Assembly: GCA_002292365.1 (NCBI GenBank)
Contig: DBBU01000017.1
Span: 1-30,629, forward strand
DNA length: 30,629 nt
Direction of reading: 5' to 3'
From: Flammeovirgaceae bacterium UBA976
Lineage (GTDB): Bacteria; Bacteroidota; Bacteroidia; Cytophagales; Cyclobacteriaceae
Below are positions 16,197-24,190 of this stretch, in pieces. A program made the translations under genes and the position numbers. A model generated the notes under the pieces. It was not told the DNA's origin, did not search any database, and saw nothing but the letters and a program-made list of their open reading frames with translations. Position 1 is the stretch's first letter; every line of letters begins with the position of its first letter.

Positions 16197-16576
16197 GCTC
16201 TCAATTCTTTCGCCTTGGCCTTATGCATGGCCAATTCTCTATTGGAATCCATAATAGAATAGAGATCAAGATCTCTTAATAATTTCGGGTCTTTTTGAAG
16301 AAAGACCATCATCTTACTCACGATTTCTGTCACTTCCTCTTTGAGACTGTAAACCACCCTTTGATCTAATTTGTGCGACTTAACCAGACCCGCATTTTTT
16401 AGATAAGCGACATGCCTTGAGGTCTTTGTCTGAGTAAAGTCTAGAATAGTGACCAAATCCGAAATGGTGAGGCTTTTTGCTTCGAGCAGTAATTGAATGA
16501 TCCGAACCCTTGCCTCCTCTGAAAAGGATTTAAATATCTGAGTTCCTATTAAAAGACTGAATTTTTTAAGCTTCAA
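16193..16576 (-). CDS. ArsR-family winged-helix transcriptional regulator
   Basis: The 127-residue product has the ArsR winged-helix layout: FKSFSEEARVRIIQLLLEAK (helix 1-2), then SDLVTILDFTQTKTSRHVAYLKNAGLV as the helix-turn-helix with recognition helix. The wing follows at VKSHKLDQRVVYSL, and a helical tail comes last. The usual cysteine metal-binding pair (CxC) is absent, so it is probably not a classic arsenic or metal sensor. The start must be TTG at 16576: an in-frame TAA lies a few codons upstream and no ATG occurs before the domain. It forms an operon with the yjjG-like gene and is divergent from the CarboxypepD_reg-like gene at 16656. Its target is unknown; autoregulation from the shared spacer is plausible. 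Confidence 0.88.
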   Translation of the reverse strand: MKLKKFSLLIGTQIFKSFSEEARVRIIQLLLEAKSLTISDLVTILDFTQTKTSRHVAYLKNAGLVKSHKLDQRVVYSLKEEVTEIVSKMMVFLQKDPKLLRDLDLYSIMDSNRELAMHKAKAKELRA

Positions 16577-16589
16577 AATTAATATTTTT

Positions 16590-16618
16590 TAACTAAGTTA
16601 TCACAAAAGTCAACTTTT
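16590..16618. promoter_or_regulatory. Candidate operator palindromes in the ArsR divergent spacer
   Basis: Two perfect short palindromes sit in the 79-nt gap between two divergent genes: TAACT-A-AGTTA (16590-16600) and AAAAGT-CA-ACTTTT (16605-16618). ArsR-type repressors normally bind such dyads near their own promoter. The sites are A/T-rich, so chance cannot be excluded. Confidence 0.35.
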
Positions 16619-16655
16619 TGCGTTTAGTTCGTATGAATTTATTACTTTTTAATTC

Positions 16656-17279
16656 TTGAAAAAAATTAGCGTCCTCCTTATTCTCTGTCTTGCCCTTTAT
16701 TCTTTGACTTATGGTCAAATTAGGGGAATTACACCAAAGGTGATCCAATTTACTGGAGTCATCTTTGCGAATGATAGTGCATCTATTGTTCCGGGAGTTC
16801 ACGTGTATGTCCCTCAAGGAGGACGTGGAACGACGACCAATCCATATGGTTTTTTTTCAATGCCTGTCTTGGAAGGGGACAGCATTATATTCTCTGCAGT
16901 AGGCTTTGATAAAACCTACTACATTATCCCTTCTCATAAGGAACCCAATAGTTTGAAGTTGGTTGTCTATCTAACTGAAGATATCTTTTACTTGGAAGAT
17001 GTAGCCATCTTTCCCTACCCCTCGGAAGCTACTTTTAAGGCAGGTATTTTGGCTACACGGTTACCTAATGAGTTTGATCAAAGTAACCTCAATGTCTGGA
17101 TGAATAGTGAAGTTATGCGAGAAATGTATCGCAATCAAGTCAACAGTGGCAATGCCAATTTCCGCAATGCCATGAATGAACAAATGAATTATAATCGGTA
17201 TCAATACCAGCCTGCCGCCAATAATTATTTAAACCCCTTTGCGTGGTCGTCTTTTATTCGTTCTCTGAAGAAAAACTAA
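16656..17279 (+). CDS. Secreted CarboxypepD_reg-like domain protein
   Basis: The 207-residue product has a signal peptide (MKKISVLLILCLALYSLTYG). A CarboxypepD_reg-like beta-sandwich follows at about 31-110, with the usual GVHVYVPQGGRGTTTNPYGFFSM and GDSIIFSAVGF pattern. In TonB-dependent receptors this domain is the N-terminal extension. Here it stands alone with a Asn/Tyr-rich C-terminal half of no known type (about 115-207), and no plug or barrel is present. The start is TTG: an in-frame TAA lies two codons upstream and the signal peptide begins exactly there. Its end overlaps the end of the convergent dipeptidase gene by 4 nt. A periplasmic or outer-membrane role is likely; the partner is unknown. 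Confidence 0.82.
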   Translation: MKKISVLLILCLALYSLTYGQIRGITPKVIQFTGVIFANDSASIVPGVHVYVPQGGRGTTTNPYGFFSMPVLEGDSIIFSAVGFDKTYYIIPSHKEPNSLKLVVYLTEDIFYLEDVAIFPYPSEATFKAGILATRLPNEFDQSNLNVWMNSEVMREMYRNQVNSGNANFRNAMNEQMNYNRYQYQPAANNYLNPFAWSSFIRSLKKN

Positions 17280-18529
17280 AGAGTTTGAATTTTTGACGCA
17301 ACTCTCAAAGTTTCTTCCCAAACACGAAATACATTATGGGAGCAAATTTTTTCGATGTCTTCATCGCTATACCCGCGCATTAATAACTCATAAATTAAGT
17401 TAGGATACATCGAAACATCTTTCAGTCCTTTAGGCAAGGAGTTTCCGACACCGTCAAAATCTGAACCCAATCCCACATAATCAATTCCAGCAATGGCTAC
17501 CACGTGATCAATGTGATCTGCAACAGTTTTGATTTCCTCAAAAGGGTCCATATCGATTAAATATTGAGCCGCATAAGCGACATAAGTTGAATCATTTTCT
17601 GACAAGCCTTCAGCCGCTCTGTATTCCTCTAAAGAGGTCTTGATTTCGGAAAATTGATCCTGAGAGGTTTTTGATAAAAATGAAGAACCAAAATTGATTT
17701 GGATGACACCTTCTTTTTCTGCTAAAAGCTTAATCATATCATCATTCATATTGCGCATGAAGCCTGGTGTAAACTTTCTACAAGAACTGTGAGATGCAAT
17801 GACAGGGGCTTGAGTCAAATTCATTACATCATAAAATGCCTTATCTGAAATATGAGAAACATCAATCATGATACCCCATTTATTCATTTCCTGTACCACT
17901 TGTTCCCCAAATGGACTCAATCCATCCCAAGTATCTTCGCTGGTATCATAAGAAGAATCACAAATTTCATTATCCAAAGAGTGAGTCAAAGTAATATACC
18001 TGATACCTCGATCAAAAAAATATTTCACATTGGCCAAATCCGATTCAATAGGCGCACCATTTTCCATACCTAATGGGAGAGAAATAAGTGCTTTTTCAAA
18101 ATTTTCCTTTACTTCACTTGGTGTCCCAGCCGAGGCGAATAAATTTGGGAAGGCTTCCGATAATCTACCTACCATGTCTATTAGAGAGTCTGCAAAAACT
18201 TTAGCCCCCCCTGATTTTTGAAGTGCTGCCGGAACGTATATCGACATAAAAGGAGCATCTAGTCCTCCCATCTTGGCTTTGGGATAATCAAAATCTCCCA
18301 TAGTTTCAATAGATACATCTTCAACCGAATTACGCGACATGAATCCTTTATTAGCCATGCGATAGGGTAAATCAATATGTCCATCGGTAATGATGAATTT
18401 TTTACTTAATCGATGTGCCCGCTCTCGGAGTTCAAGCGCTTCATTATCTTGACTTTTTTTTGACTGCTCTCCAGAGCAAGCAAATGAAATGGCCATAAAA
18501 ATGACCCCAATTTTAAAAAATAATTTCAT
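17276..18529 (-). CDS. Membrane dipeptidase (peptidase M19) lipoprotein
   Basis: This is a zinc dipeptidase of the renal-dipeptidase family that cleaves dipeptides, often with a D-residue or unusual C-terminal residue. The N-terminus is a lipoprotein signal with the lipobox ending at C18 (SFAC), so it is anchored in the envelope. Metal-binding residues are visible: H51-x-D53 (TDGHIDLPYR), the glutamate in LGMENGAPI, and histidines in IDVSHISD and IASHSSCRK. The conserved aspartate is in GLGSDFDGVG. At 417 residues it is slightly longer than bacterial homologues because of the leader. It converges on, and overlaps by 4 nt, the CarboxypepD_reg-like gene. Role: peptide scavenging or cell-wall turnover. 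Confidence 0.93.
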   Translation of the reverse strand: MKLFFKIGVIFMAISFACSGEQSKKSQDNEALELRERAHRLSKKFIITDGHIDLPYRMANKGFMSRNSVEDVSIETMGDFDYPKAKMGGLDAPFMSIYVPAALQKSGGAKVFADSLIDMVGRLSEAFPNLFASAGTPSEVKENFEKALISLPLGMENGAPIESDLANVKYFFDRGIRYITLTHSLDNEICDSSYDTSEDTWDGLSPFGEQVVQEMNKWGIMIDVSHISDKAFYDVMNLTQAPVIASHSSCRKFTPGFMRNMNDDMIKLLAEKEGVIQINFGSSFLSKTSQDQFSEIKTSLEEYRAAEGLSENDSTYVAYAAQYLIDMDPFEEIKTVADHIDHVVAIAGIDYVGLGSDFDGVGNSLPKGLKDVSMYPNLIYELLMRGYSDEDIEKICSHNVFRVWEETLRVASKIQTL

Positions 18530-18567
18530 TAGGAAAAGTTAATCTTTTTTTAAAGTAATTCAAACCA

Positions 18568-18589
18568 AAATAGCTTTCTAAATAGCTTT
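18568..18589. repeat. 10-bp direct repeat AAATAGCTTT, period 12
   Basis: AAATAGCTTT occurs at 18568-18577 and 18580-18589, separated by CT, in the divergent spacer upstream of the dipeptidase gene. It may be a regulatory site or simple tandem duplication. Confidence 0.4.
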
Positions 18590-18675
18590 AAGCATATCTT
18601 TCTGAAAATTAATAAAATTTTTATATTTAAAAATACCTACCCAAGCAACTATTTCTTGAATACTAGAATGTTTTC

Positions 18676-18704
18676 TTTGAAATAAGTTGATAAATTTAGG
18701 TTTG
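18676..18704 (+). promoter_or_regulatory. Promoter of the zinc-ribbon membrane protein / kynureninase unit
   Basis: TTTG (18676-18679), 17 nt, then TAGGTTTG (18697-18704): an exact match to the Bacteroidota promoter consensus in both boxes and spacing. The ATG is at 18739. Confidence 0.75.
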
Positions 18705-18738
18705 TTAAGATTGTAAGCCCTTTAACTGATTATTTGTC

Positions 18739-19479
18739 ATGATGCCTTTAATGCCTGACCACATTCTCTCTGTCTGGAACATTTATGGTAATTATACCGC
18801 CACCTTATTGATTGCAGCTGGACTTTCACTCGCTTTGAGTCACTACTTAAAACTTTTATTCACGAGTGATAAAAAATCTCGATATGATTACATTAACAAG
18901 AATGAAATCAAACGTTTGTGGTTTTCCTTTTTGCTTTTTGCCATCGGAGCAACCCTCCTGCTAAATACCTTATTCTACTCTACCACGTGGCTTTGGTTTT
19001 TTGTAAGACTTTTCTTAAGCTCCATGATGAGCATCATCATAGGAGTAATCGTTCAAAATATGCTTAAGTTTTATTTCCCTTTCTACATTGAAAAGAGACT
19101 AAAAAAATTAAGATATTCGCCAAGAATTTCCCCTGAGGGTAATGTCATGAAGTTATTAAGTGAAGAAGAAGAAGATGTCTATTTAGATGAGGGCATGCAG
19201 GCTGAAGAAAATGCCTATTCAGTAGATTATGATGTTTGGATTGATGAAAAAACTAAATTTACAAAAATTGAAAAATATAATGGTAGGCTTCATGCGTTAA
19301 AATGTGATAAATGTAATTATCAAACGTTGAAGGTCTCAAAAGAAGAGATTACACAGCCCGCAACCCTGAATGAAGAAGGTGAATTGATCAAATTTCTAAG
19401 TTGTGGATACTGCGGTCAAAAATCACGGAAATCTCACAGAATCGCAAAGCTTAACCCAAAAGCATCCACCACAGATTAA
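18739..19479 (+). CDS. Three-span membrane protein with C-terminal zinc ribbon, unknown function
   Basis: The 246-residue product has three hydrophobic spans (about 20-42, 61-80, 85-110). A charged, glutamate-rich segment (SEEEEDVYLDEG, 141-152) follows, then a zinc-ribbon-like domain with C189-x-x-C192 and C222-x-x-C225. The soluble part is presumably cytoplasmic. It has an excellent promoter and lies 13 nt upstream of kynureninase, so the two are cotranscribed. I know of no functional link between them. I do not recognise a named family with confidence, although zinc-ribbon membrane proteins of this kind occur in Bacteroidota. A second ATG directly follows the first; either may be used. Confidence 0.8.
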   Translation: MMPLMPDHILSVWNIYGNYTATLLIAAGLSLALSHYLKLLFTSDKKSRYDYINKNEIKRLWFSFLLFAIGATLLLNTLFYSTTWLWFFVRLFLSSMMSIIIGVIVQNMLKFYFPFYIEKRLKKLRYSPRISPEGNVMKLLSEEEEDVYLDEGMQAEENAYSVDYDVWIDEKTKFTKIEKYNGRLHALKCDKCNYQTLKVSKEEITQPATLNEEGELIKFLSCGYCGQKSRKSHRIAKLNPKASTTD

Positions 19480-19492
19480 TTAAAGTAAATAC

Positions 19493-20767
19493 TTGAACGC
19501 AATAAGGCATTTTGAAAAAAACCCGGTAAACGCAATAATTCTTGATCAACAAGACCCTTTAAAGGAATTTCGAAAGGAATTTTACATCCCCAAAAGAAAT
19601 AATACAGAGCTCATTTATTTCTGTGGTAATTCTTTGGGATTACAGCCTAAAATCACTTCCTCCAAAATTGACCATGAACTAAAAAAATGGGCACAAAAAG
19701 GGGTCGAAGGACATTTTAATGAAGATCCATGGGTTTCACACCATCATAAGGGTAAAACAGCTATGGCCCATCTAGTGGGAGCCAAAACTCATGAAGTGGT
19801 GGCTATGAATAACTTGACCACAAATTTGCATCTTCTGCTGGCTTCTTTTTATCAACCCAAAGGGACGAGGAAAAAGATGATCATCGAAAAAGGAGCCTTC
19901 CCTTCAGATTATTTCGCAGTTACCTCTCATATGAAGCAAAAAGGTATCTCGCCAGAGGACCATCTCATCGAAATTAGCCCTGATGAAAATGGTTATTTCT
20001 CTACTGAAAAAATTTGCCATTCCATTTTAACTACTGGAGAGGCGCTGGCGTTAGTGATGCTGCCCGGTATTCAGTATTATAGTGGCCAATTTTTGGACTT
20101 AAAATCTATTACACATGCGGCCCATAAAATCGGTGCCTATGCCGGGTTTGATCTTGCGCATGCCGTGGGGAATATTCCCATGAGCCTCCATGAAGATCAA
20201 GTTGATTTTGCGGCTTGGTGCAGCTACAAATATTTGAACTCTGGACCAGGAAATGTTTCAGGAGTATTCATACATGAAAAACACGGGAATAATCCTGATT
20301 TCCCAAGATTAGCAGGTTGGTGGGGACAAAACGAAACCATTCGTTTCAAAATGGAAAATAATTTTGATCCTATTCCCGGGATCGACGGCTGGATGCTCAG
20401 CAATGCCAATATTATTTCCTCTGTAGCTCATTTGGCTTCTCTGGATATTTTTGAAAAAGCCAATATTCTCAAACTTCGCAAAAAAAGTATTTTGTTAACG
20501 GGATATTTGGAATATTTACTATTAAGTAATGAGGCGATCAAGCCGCATATCAATATTTTGACTCCAAAAAACGAATCAGAACGAGGTTGCCAATTATCGC
20601 TCTATTTTTACGATCAAGGAAGATTGGCCTTCGACCACCTTACAAAAAATGGGGTAGTCCTGGACTGGCGTGAACCCAATGTAATTAGAGTGGCTCCTGT
20701 GCCTTTGTACAACTCCTTTGAAGAAGTTGAAAAGTTTGTGATCCTTTTAGGGCAAGTTTTTAATTGA
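19493..20767 (+). CDS. kynU: Kynureninase
   Basis: This PLP enzyme cleaves kynurenine to anthranilate plus alanine (or 3-hydroxykynurenine to 3-hydroxyanthranilate) in tryptophan catabolism or NAD synthesis. The 424-residue length is typical. Family landmarks are YFCGNSLGLQP (42-52), WVSHHHKGKTAMAHLVGA, the PLP-binding aspartate D220 (GFDLAHAVGN), and the PLP lysine K246 (WCSYKYLNSGPG). The C-terminal VLDWREPNVIRVAPVPLYNSFEEV is also present. The start is TTG at 19493: an in-frame TAA lies four codons upstream and the next ATG (codon 91) would remove essential parts. It follows the zinc-ribbon membrane protein by 13 nt. Other kynurenine-pathway genes are not in this window. Confidence 0.95.
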   Translation: MNAIRHFEKNPVNAIILDQQDPLKEFRKEFYIPKRNNTELIYFCGNSLGLQPKITSSKIDHELKKWAQKGVEGHFNEDPWVSHHHKGKTAMAHLVGAKTHEVVAMNNLTTNLHLLLASFYQPKGTRKKMIIEKGAFPSDYFAVTSHMKQKGISPEDHLIEISPDENGYFSTEKICHSILTTGEALALVMLPGIQYYSGQFLDLKSITHAAHKIGAYAGFDLAHAVGNIPMSLHEDQVDFAAWCSYKYLNSGPGNVSGVFIHEKHGNNPDFPRLAGWWGQNETIRFKMENNFDPIPGIDGWMLSNANIISSVAHLASLDIFEKANILKLRKKSILLTGYLEYLLLSNEAIKPHINILTPKNESERGCQLSLYFYDQGRLAFDHLTKNGVVLDWREPNVIRVAPVPLYNSFEEVEKFVILLGQVFN

Positions 20768-20786
20768 ACGAATTCATTCAAGATTT

Positions 20787-22694
20787 TTAGGCAATTTCGA
20801 TGTCTAATATTTTTACTACTGTTTGATAAATGCCTTGAGGGTCAAATCCACATTCTTTATGCAATTCTAGCTGTGTTCCATGCTCTACCATTCGATCGGG
20901 AATTCCCAATCTCTCTAGTTTTGCTTGATAACCATGGTCTACCATAAACTCAGCTACTGCGCTTCCAAACCCACCCATAAGACAACCATCTTCAATGGTG
21001 ATCACATGATCATACGATTTAAATACGTCATGTAATAAAGCTGTATCTAAGGGTTTGACGAAACGCATATCGTACAAAGCGGCAGTCACCCCTATTTTCT
21101 CCAATTCTTTATGAGCCGTCAGTGCATAATTTCCTACCGTACCAAAAGTGAGCAGAGCGATATCTCTTCCCTCTTTTATCCTACGACCCTTCCCCACTTC
21201 AATTTTAGCAAAAGGGGTTTTCCAGTCTACTAAAACCCCTTTACCCCTTGGGTATCGAATACAAAAAGGACACCCTTCCTGCATAGCGGTATACATCAAA
21301 TTTCTAAGCTCAGATTCATCCATGGGTGCAGAAACTATGAGGTTAGGTATGCACCTCATGAAGGCGATATCATAGGCACCGTGATGCGTAGCACCATCTG
21401 CTCCAGCGAAACCTGCTCGATCTAGACAAAATACCACATGTAAATTTTGAACACAAACATCGTGAATCACTTGATCATATGCTCGCTGCATAAATGTCGA
21501 ATAAATGTTACAAAAAGGTATCGAGCCTTGTGTCGCTAAACCCGCAGAAAAGGTAACAGCATGCTGCTCGGCAATACCCACGTCAAATGACCGCTCAGGA
21601 TATGCCTCCATCATAATATTCATAGAGGATCCTGAAGGCATCGCAGGAGTAATTCCCATGATTTTTGGATTCTCATCTGCTAATTCAACTAGAGTATGGC
21701 CAAATACATCTTGATATTTAGGGGGTTGTGGGGTCAAGGAAGAAGTTTTATGAATCTCTCCCGAAATTTTATCGAAAGTACCCGGAGCATGCCATTTGGT
21801 TTGATTCTTTTCTGCCGCGTCGTACCCTTTACCTTTCTTCGTAATACAATGTAAAATTTTTGGGCCTGGGATCTGTTTGAGATCATTGAAAACATGAACC
21901 AAGTGGTTCACATCATGCCCATCTACCGGTCCAAAATATCTGAGATTGAAAGACTCAAATAGATTACTTTGTTTGAGTAGAAAAGTCTTTATGCTATTTT
22001 CGACACCGGCTACGAGCTCCTGCGCATTGGGACCAAACTTACTGACTTTTCCTAGAATTTTCCAAGCCTCATCACGAAATTTATTGTAAATCTGAGAGGT
22101 ACTAATGTCCGTAAGGTACTCTTTCAAAGCCCCCACATTGGGATCGATGGACATGCAATTATCATTCAATACAATAATGAGATTAGAATTAGAGACACCT
22201 GCATGGTTCATGGCTTCAAAAGCCATTCCTCCAGTCATAGCTCCATCTCCAATGACCGCAATATGCTGCCGATCCTTTCCTTCTGCCTGATTGGCTATGG
22301 ACATCCCAAGCGCTGCGGATATACTCGTTGAAGAATGCCCGACCCCAAAGGCATCAAATTTACTTTCAACTCGCTTAGGGAACCCAGACAATCCACCATA
22401 GACACGATTAGAATGGAAATGAGATTTTCTTCCCGTTAATATTTTGTGTCCATAGGCTTGATGCCCCACATCCCATACCAGTTGATCTATTGGAGTATTA
22501 AATGCATAATGTAGGGCTACAGTTAGTTCAACCACTCCCAAACTGGCTCCAAAATGTCCACCATAGGTAGCGACATGATCAATAATGTAATTCCTCAATT
22601 CCTCACTAAATTGAGGCAACTGTTGTGTCTCTAATTTCCGTAAATCTGTAGGATGATCTACGTTTGATAAAAGGGGACCCTGTTTAATTTGCAT
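20787..22694 (-). CDS. dxs: 1-deoxy-D-xylulose-5-phosphate synthase
   Basis: This TPP enzyme condenses pyruvate and glyceraldehyde-3-phosphate in the first step of the MEP isoprenoid pathway and also supplies thiamine and pyridoxal synthesis. The 635-residue product is full length. Landmarks are H47 (YGGHFGASLG), the TPP-binding motif starting G149-D150-G (GDGAMTGG … N) and DVGHQAYGHK. The catalytic glutamate is E376 (GIAEQHAVTF), followed by DRAGFAGADGATHHG and the C-terminal transketolase domain ending ERLGIPDRMVEHG. It converges with kynU (19 nt between stops) and is divergent from scpA. Confidence 0.97.
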   Translation of the reverse strand: MQIKQGPLLSNVDHPTDLRKLETQQLPQFSEELRNYIIDHVATYGGHFGASLGVVELTVALHYAFNTPIDQLVWDVGHQAYGHKILTGRKSHFHSNRVYGGLSGFPKRVESKFDAFGVGHSSTSISAALGMSIANQAEGKDRQHIAVIGDGAMTGGMAFEAMNHAGVSNSNLIIVLNDNCMSIDPNVGALKEYLTDISTSQIYNKFRDEAWKILGKVSKFGPNAQELVAGVENSIKTFLLKQSNLFESFNLRYFGPVDGHDVNHLVHVFNDLKQIPGPKILHCITKKGKGYDAAEKNQTKWHAPGTFDKISGEIHKTSSLTPQPPKYQDVFGHTLVELADENPKIMGITPAMPSGSSMNIMMEAYPERSFDVGIAEQHAVTFSAGLATQGSIPFCNIYSTFMQRAYDQVIHDVCVQNLHVVFCLDRAGFAGADGATHHGAYDIAFMRCIPNLIVSAPMDESELRNLMYTAMQEGCPFCIRYPRGKGVLVDWKTPFAKIEVGKGRRIKEGRDIALLTFGTVGNYALTAHKELEKIGVTAALYDMRFVKPLDTALLHDVFKSYDHVITIEDGCLMGGFGSAVAEFMVDHGYQAKLERLGIPDRMVEHGTQLELHKECGFDPQGIYQTVVKILDIEIA

Positions 22695-22769
22695 GGTTAA
22701 TTATCTTATGACAAGAAGCCTTACTTTCGATCTAACAAACTCCCTGATTATTTACAATAATAATCTTTT

Positions 22770-22796
22770 TTTGGTTCTCCAAATCATGCATCTTTG
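22770..22796 (+). promoter_or_regulatory. Possible promoter of scpA
   Basis: TTTG (22770-22773), 15 nt, then CATCTTTG (22789-22796), one mismatch to TAnnTTTG. The box ends 9 nt before the ATG at 22806, so the transcript would be nearly leaderless, as for ndk and the 27208 gene. Confidence 0.4.
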
Positions 22797-22805
22797 CTTA
22801 ATCTG

Positions 22806-23585
22806 ATGACTGATTCCATAATTGACGATCCACGCACAAAATTTGAAATTAAACTCCCTCTTTTCGAAGGACCTTTTGATCTTTTGCTTTTTTTTATTGA
22901 ACGTGATGAATTAGATATTTACGATATTCCAATTGCAACCATTACCCGTGATTTTCTTGACTATCTGCACCAAATGAAAAACATGAATATTGAAGTGGCC
23001 AGTGAGTTTATTTTGGTAGCCGCTACCCTAATGCGCATAAAAGCAAAAATGTTAATTCCCAGACCTGTATTAGATGAATCAGGCAATGAAATTGATCCTA
23101 GAGAGGAATTGGTCAAACACCTTTTGGAATATAAAAAATATAAATCTGTTATTGAGCAACTCTCCAACTTAGAAGCAACACGTTTCCAAAGAGAAAACCG
23201 TGGCAATCTGGCGATAGAGATTAAAAAAATTGCCGCTTTAGTAAATGTTGATGCCGAAGTTCAAAATTTAGATCTTTACAAGCTAATGAAAGTATTTCAC
23301 AAAGTTGTGAATCGCTATGAACTACAAAAAAATAAACCTATCCACCAGGTTGTTCCTTATCCCTACACCATTGAAAGCCAAAAAGAAGTCTTAATTCAAA
23401 AGCTTTATGTGAGTAAAAATCAGCGGATCTCTTTTGCAGAATTGTTGGCCGAAAAACCGGAAAAAATACTGGCAATTTTTAACTTTTTGGCCGTATTAGA
23501 ATTACTTCAACTCAAAAAAATATTACTGCGCCTCGGTGAAGGTTTTAACAACTTTTGGATGGAGCCTAGAATCAGTAGCCTTTAA
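22806..23585 (+). CDS. scpA: Segregation and condensation protein A
   Basis: ScpA is the kleisin subunit that bridges the SMC heads in the bacterial condensin complex. The 259-residue product shows the family N-terminus KLPLFEGPFDLLLFFIERDELDIYDIPI, here read as residues 16-43. It also shows FILVAATLMRIKAKMLIP, an acidic middle, and the C-terminal winged-helix region (KILAIFNFLAVLELLQLKKI) that contacts SMC. I take the ATG at 22806; a TTG four codons upstream falls inside the promoter box. ScpB and SMC are not in the window. It is divergent from dxs. Confidence 0.94.
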   Translation: MTDSIIDDPRTKFEIKLPLFEGPFDLLLFFIERDELDIYDIPIATITRDFLDYLHQMKNMNIEVASEFILVAATLMRIKAKMLIPRPVLDESGNEIDPREELVKHLLEYKKYKSVIEQLSNLEATRFQRENRGNLAIEIKKIAALVNVDAEVQNLDLYKLMKVFHKVVNRYELQKNKPIHQVVPYPYTIESQKEVLIQKLYVSKNQRISFAELLAEKPEKILAIFNFLAVLELLQLKKILLRLGEGFNNFWMEPRISSL

Positions 23586-23591
23586 AAGCTA

Positions 23592-23623
23592 CAGCCCTGC
23601 GTCGTTCAAGGCTGCTTCTTTTT
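23592..23623 (+). terminator. Terminator of scpA
   Basis: CAGCC (23592-23596) pairs with GGCTG (23610-23614), with partial pairing inside, followed by a T-rich run to 23623. It lies 6 nt after the scpA stop, in the gap to the convergent ndk gene. Confidence 0.6.
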
Positions 23624-23626
23624 GAT

Positions 23627-24049
23627 TTATTTCATTTTTTCTAAATTTGAAAAAAAGAAATCTCCTTCAATCAACGCATTCTTATGTGAATCAGATCCGT
23701 GAATGGCATTTGCCGAGATAGAAGTAGCAAATAATTTACGTATGGTTCCTTCAGCTGCTTCAACTGGATTGGTTGCCCCTATGAGTGCTCGAAAATCTTC
23801 TACCGCATTTTCTTTCTCCAATATCATGGGAATAATGGGCCCTCCAGACATGTAATCTACCAAGTCATTATAGAAAGGTCGCTCTTTATGAATTCCGTAA
23901 AACTGTCCCGCTTGGGCGGCTGTGAGCTGCGTCAATTTCATTGCGCTAACTACGAATCCGTGCGCTTCAATTATCTTTATAATTGCCCCAGAGTTACCAG
24001 CGGTTACCGCGTCTGGTTTGATCATTGTAAAGGTCTTTGTCGTTGTCAT
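23627..24049 (-). CDS. ndk: Nucleoside diphosphate kinase
   Basis: Ndk balances nucleoside triphosphate pools by moving the gamma-phosphate through a phosphohistidine. The 140-residue length is standard. The N-terminus TFTMIKPDAV carries the conserved lysine K11. The catalytic His is H117 in the signature NAIHGSDS, and the hexamer-forming Kpn-loop region (KERPFYNDLVDYMSGGP) is intact. It has a strong promoter (24061-24089) and stands alone, divergent from the DHH phosphoesterase gene. Confidence 0.97.
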   Translation of the reverse strand: MTTTKTFTMIKPDAVTAGNSGAIIKIIEAHGFVVSAMKLTQLTAAQAGQFYGIHKERPFYNDLVDYMSGGPIIPMILEKENAVEDFRALIGATNPVEAAEGTIRKLFATSISANAIHGSDSHKNALIEGDFFFSNLEKMK

Positions 24050-24060
24050 TTTTGCTTAAT

Positions 24061-24089
24061 CAAAGGTATAAATTTTTTAAAGTGACAAA
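24061..24089 (-). promoter_or_regulatory. Promoter of ndk with very short leader
   Basis: On the minus strand: TTTG (24086-24089), 17 nt, TACCTTTG (24061-24068), an ideal Bacteroidota promoter. Only 11 nt separate the -7 box from the ndk ATG, leaving a leader of roughly 5 nt. Confidence 0.75.
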
Positions 24090-24190
24090 AGTAGGTATTT
24101 TAAATAATTAGTCCACTCAAATTAAAAGTTTTGTGTTTAACCTTAATTCTTATGATTTTTGCTCCTTTATTATTGCCAAAAAAATAATTG

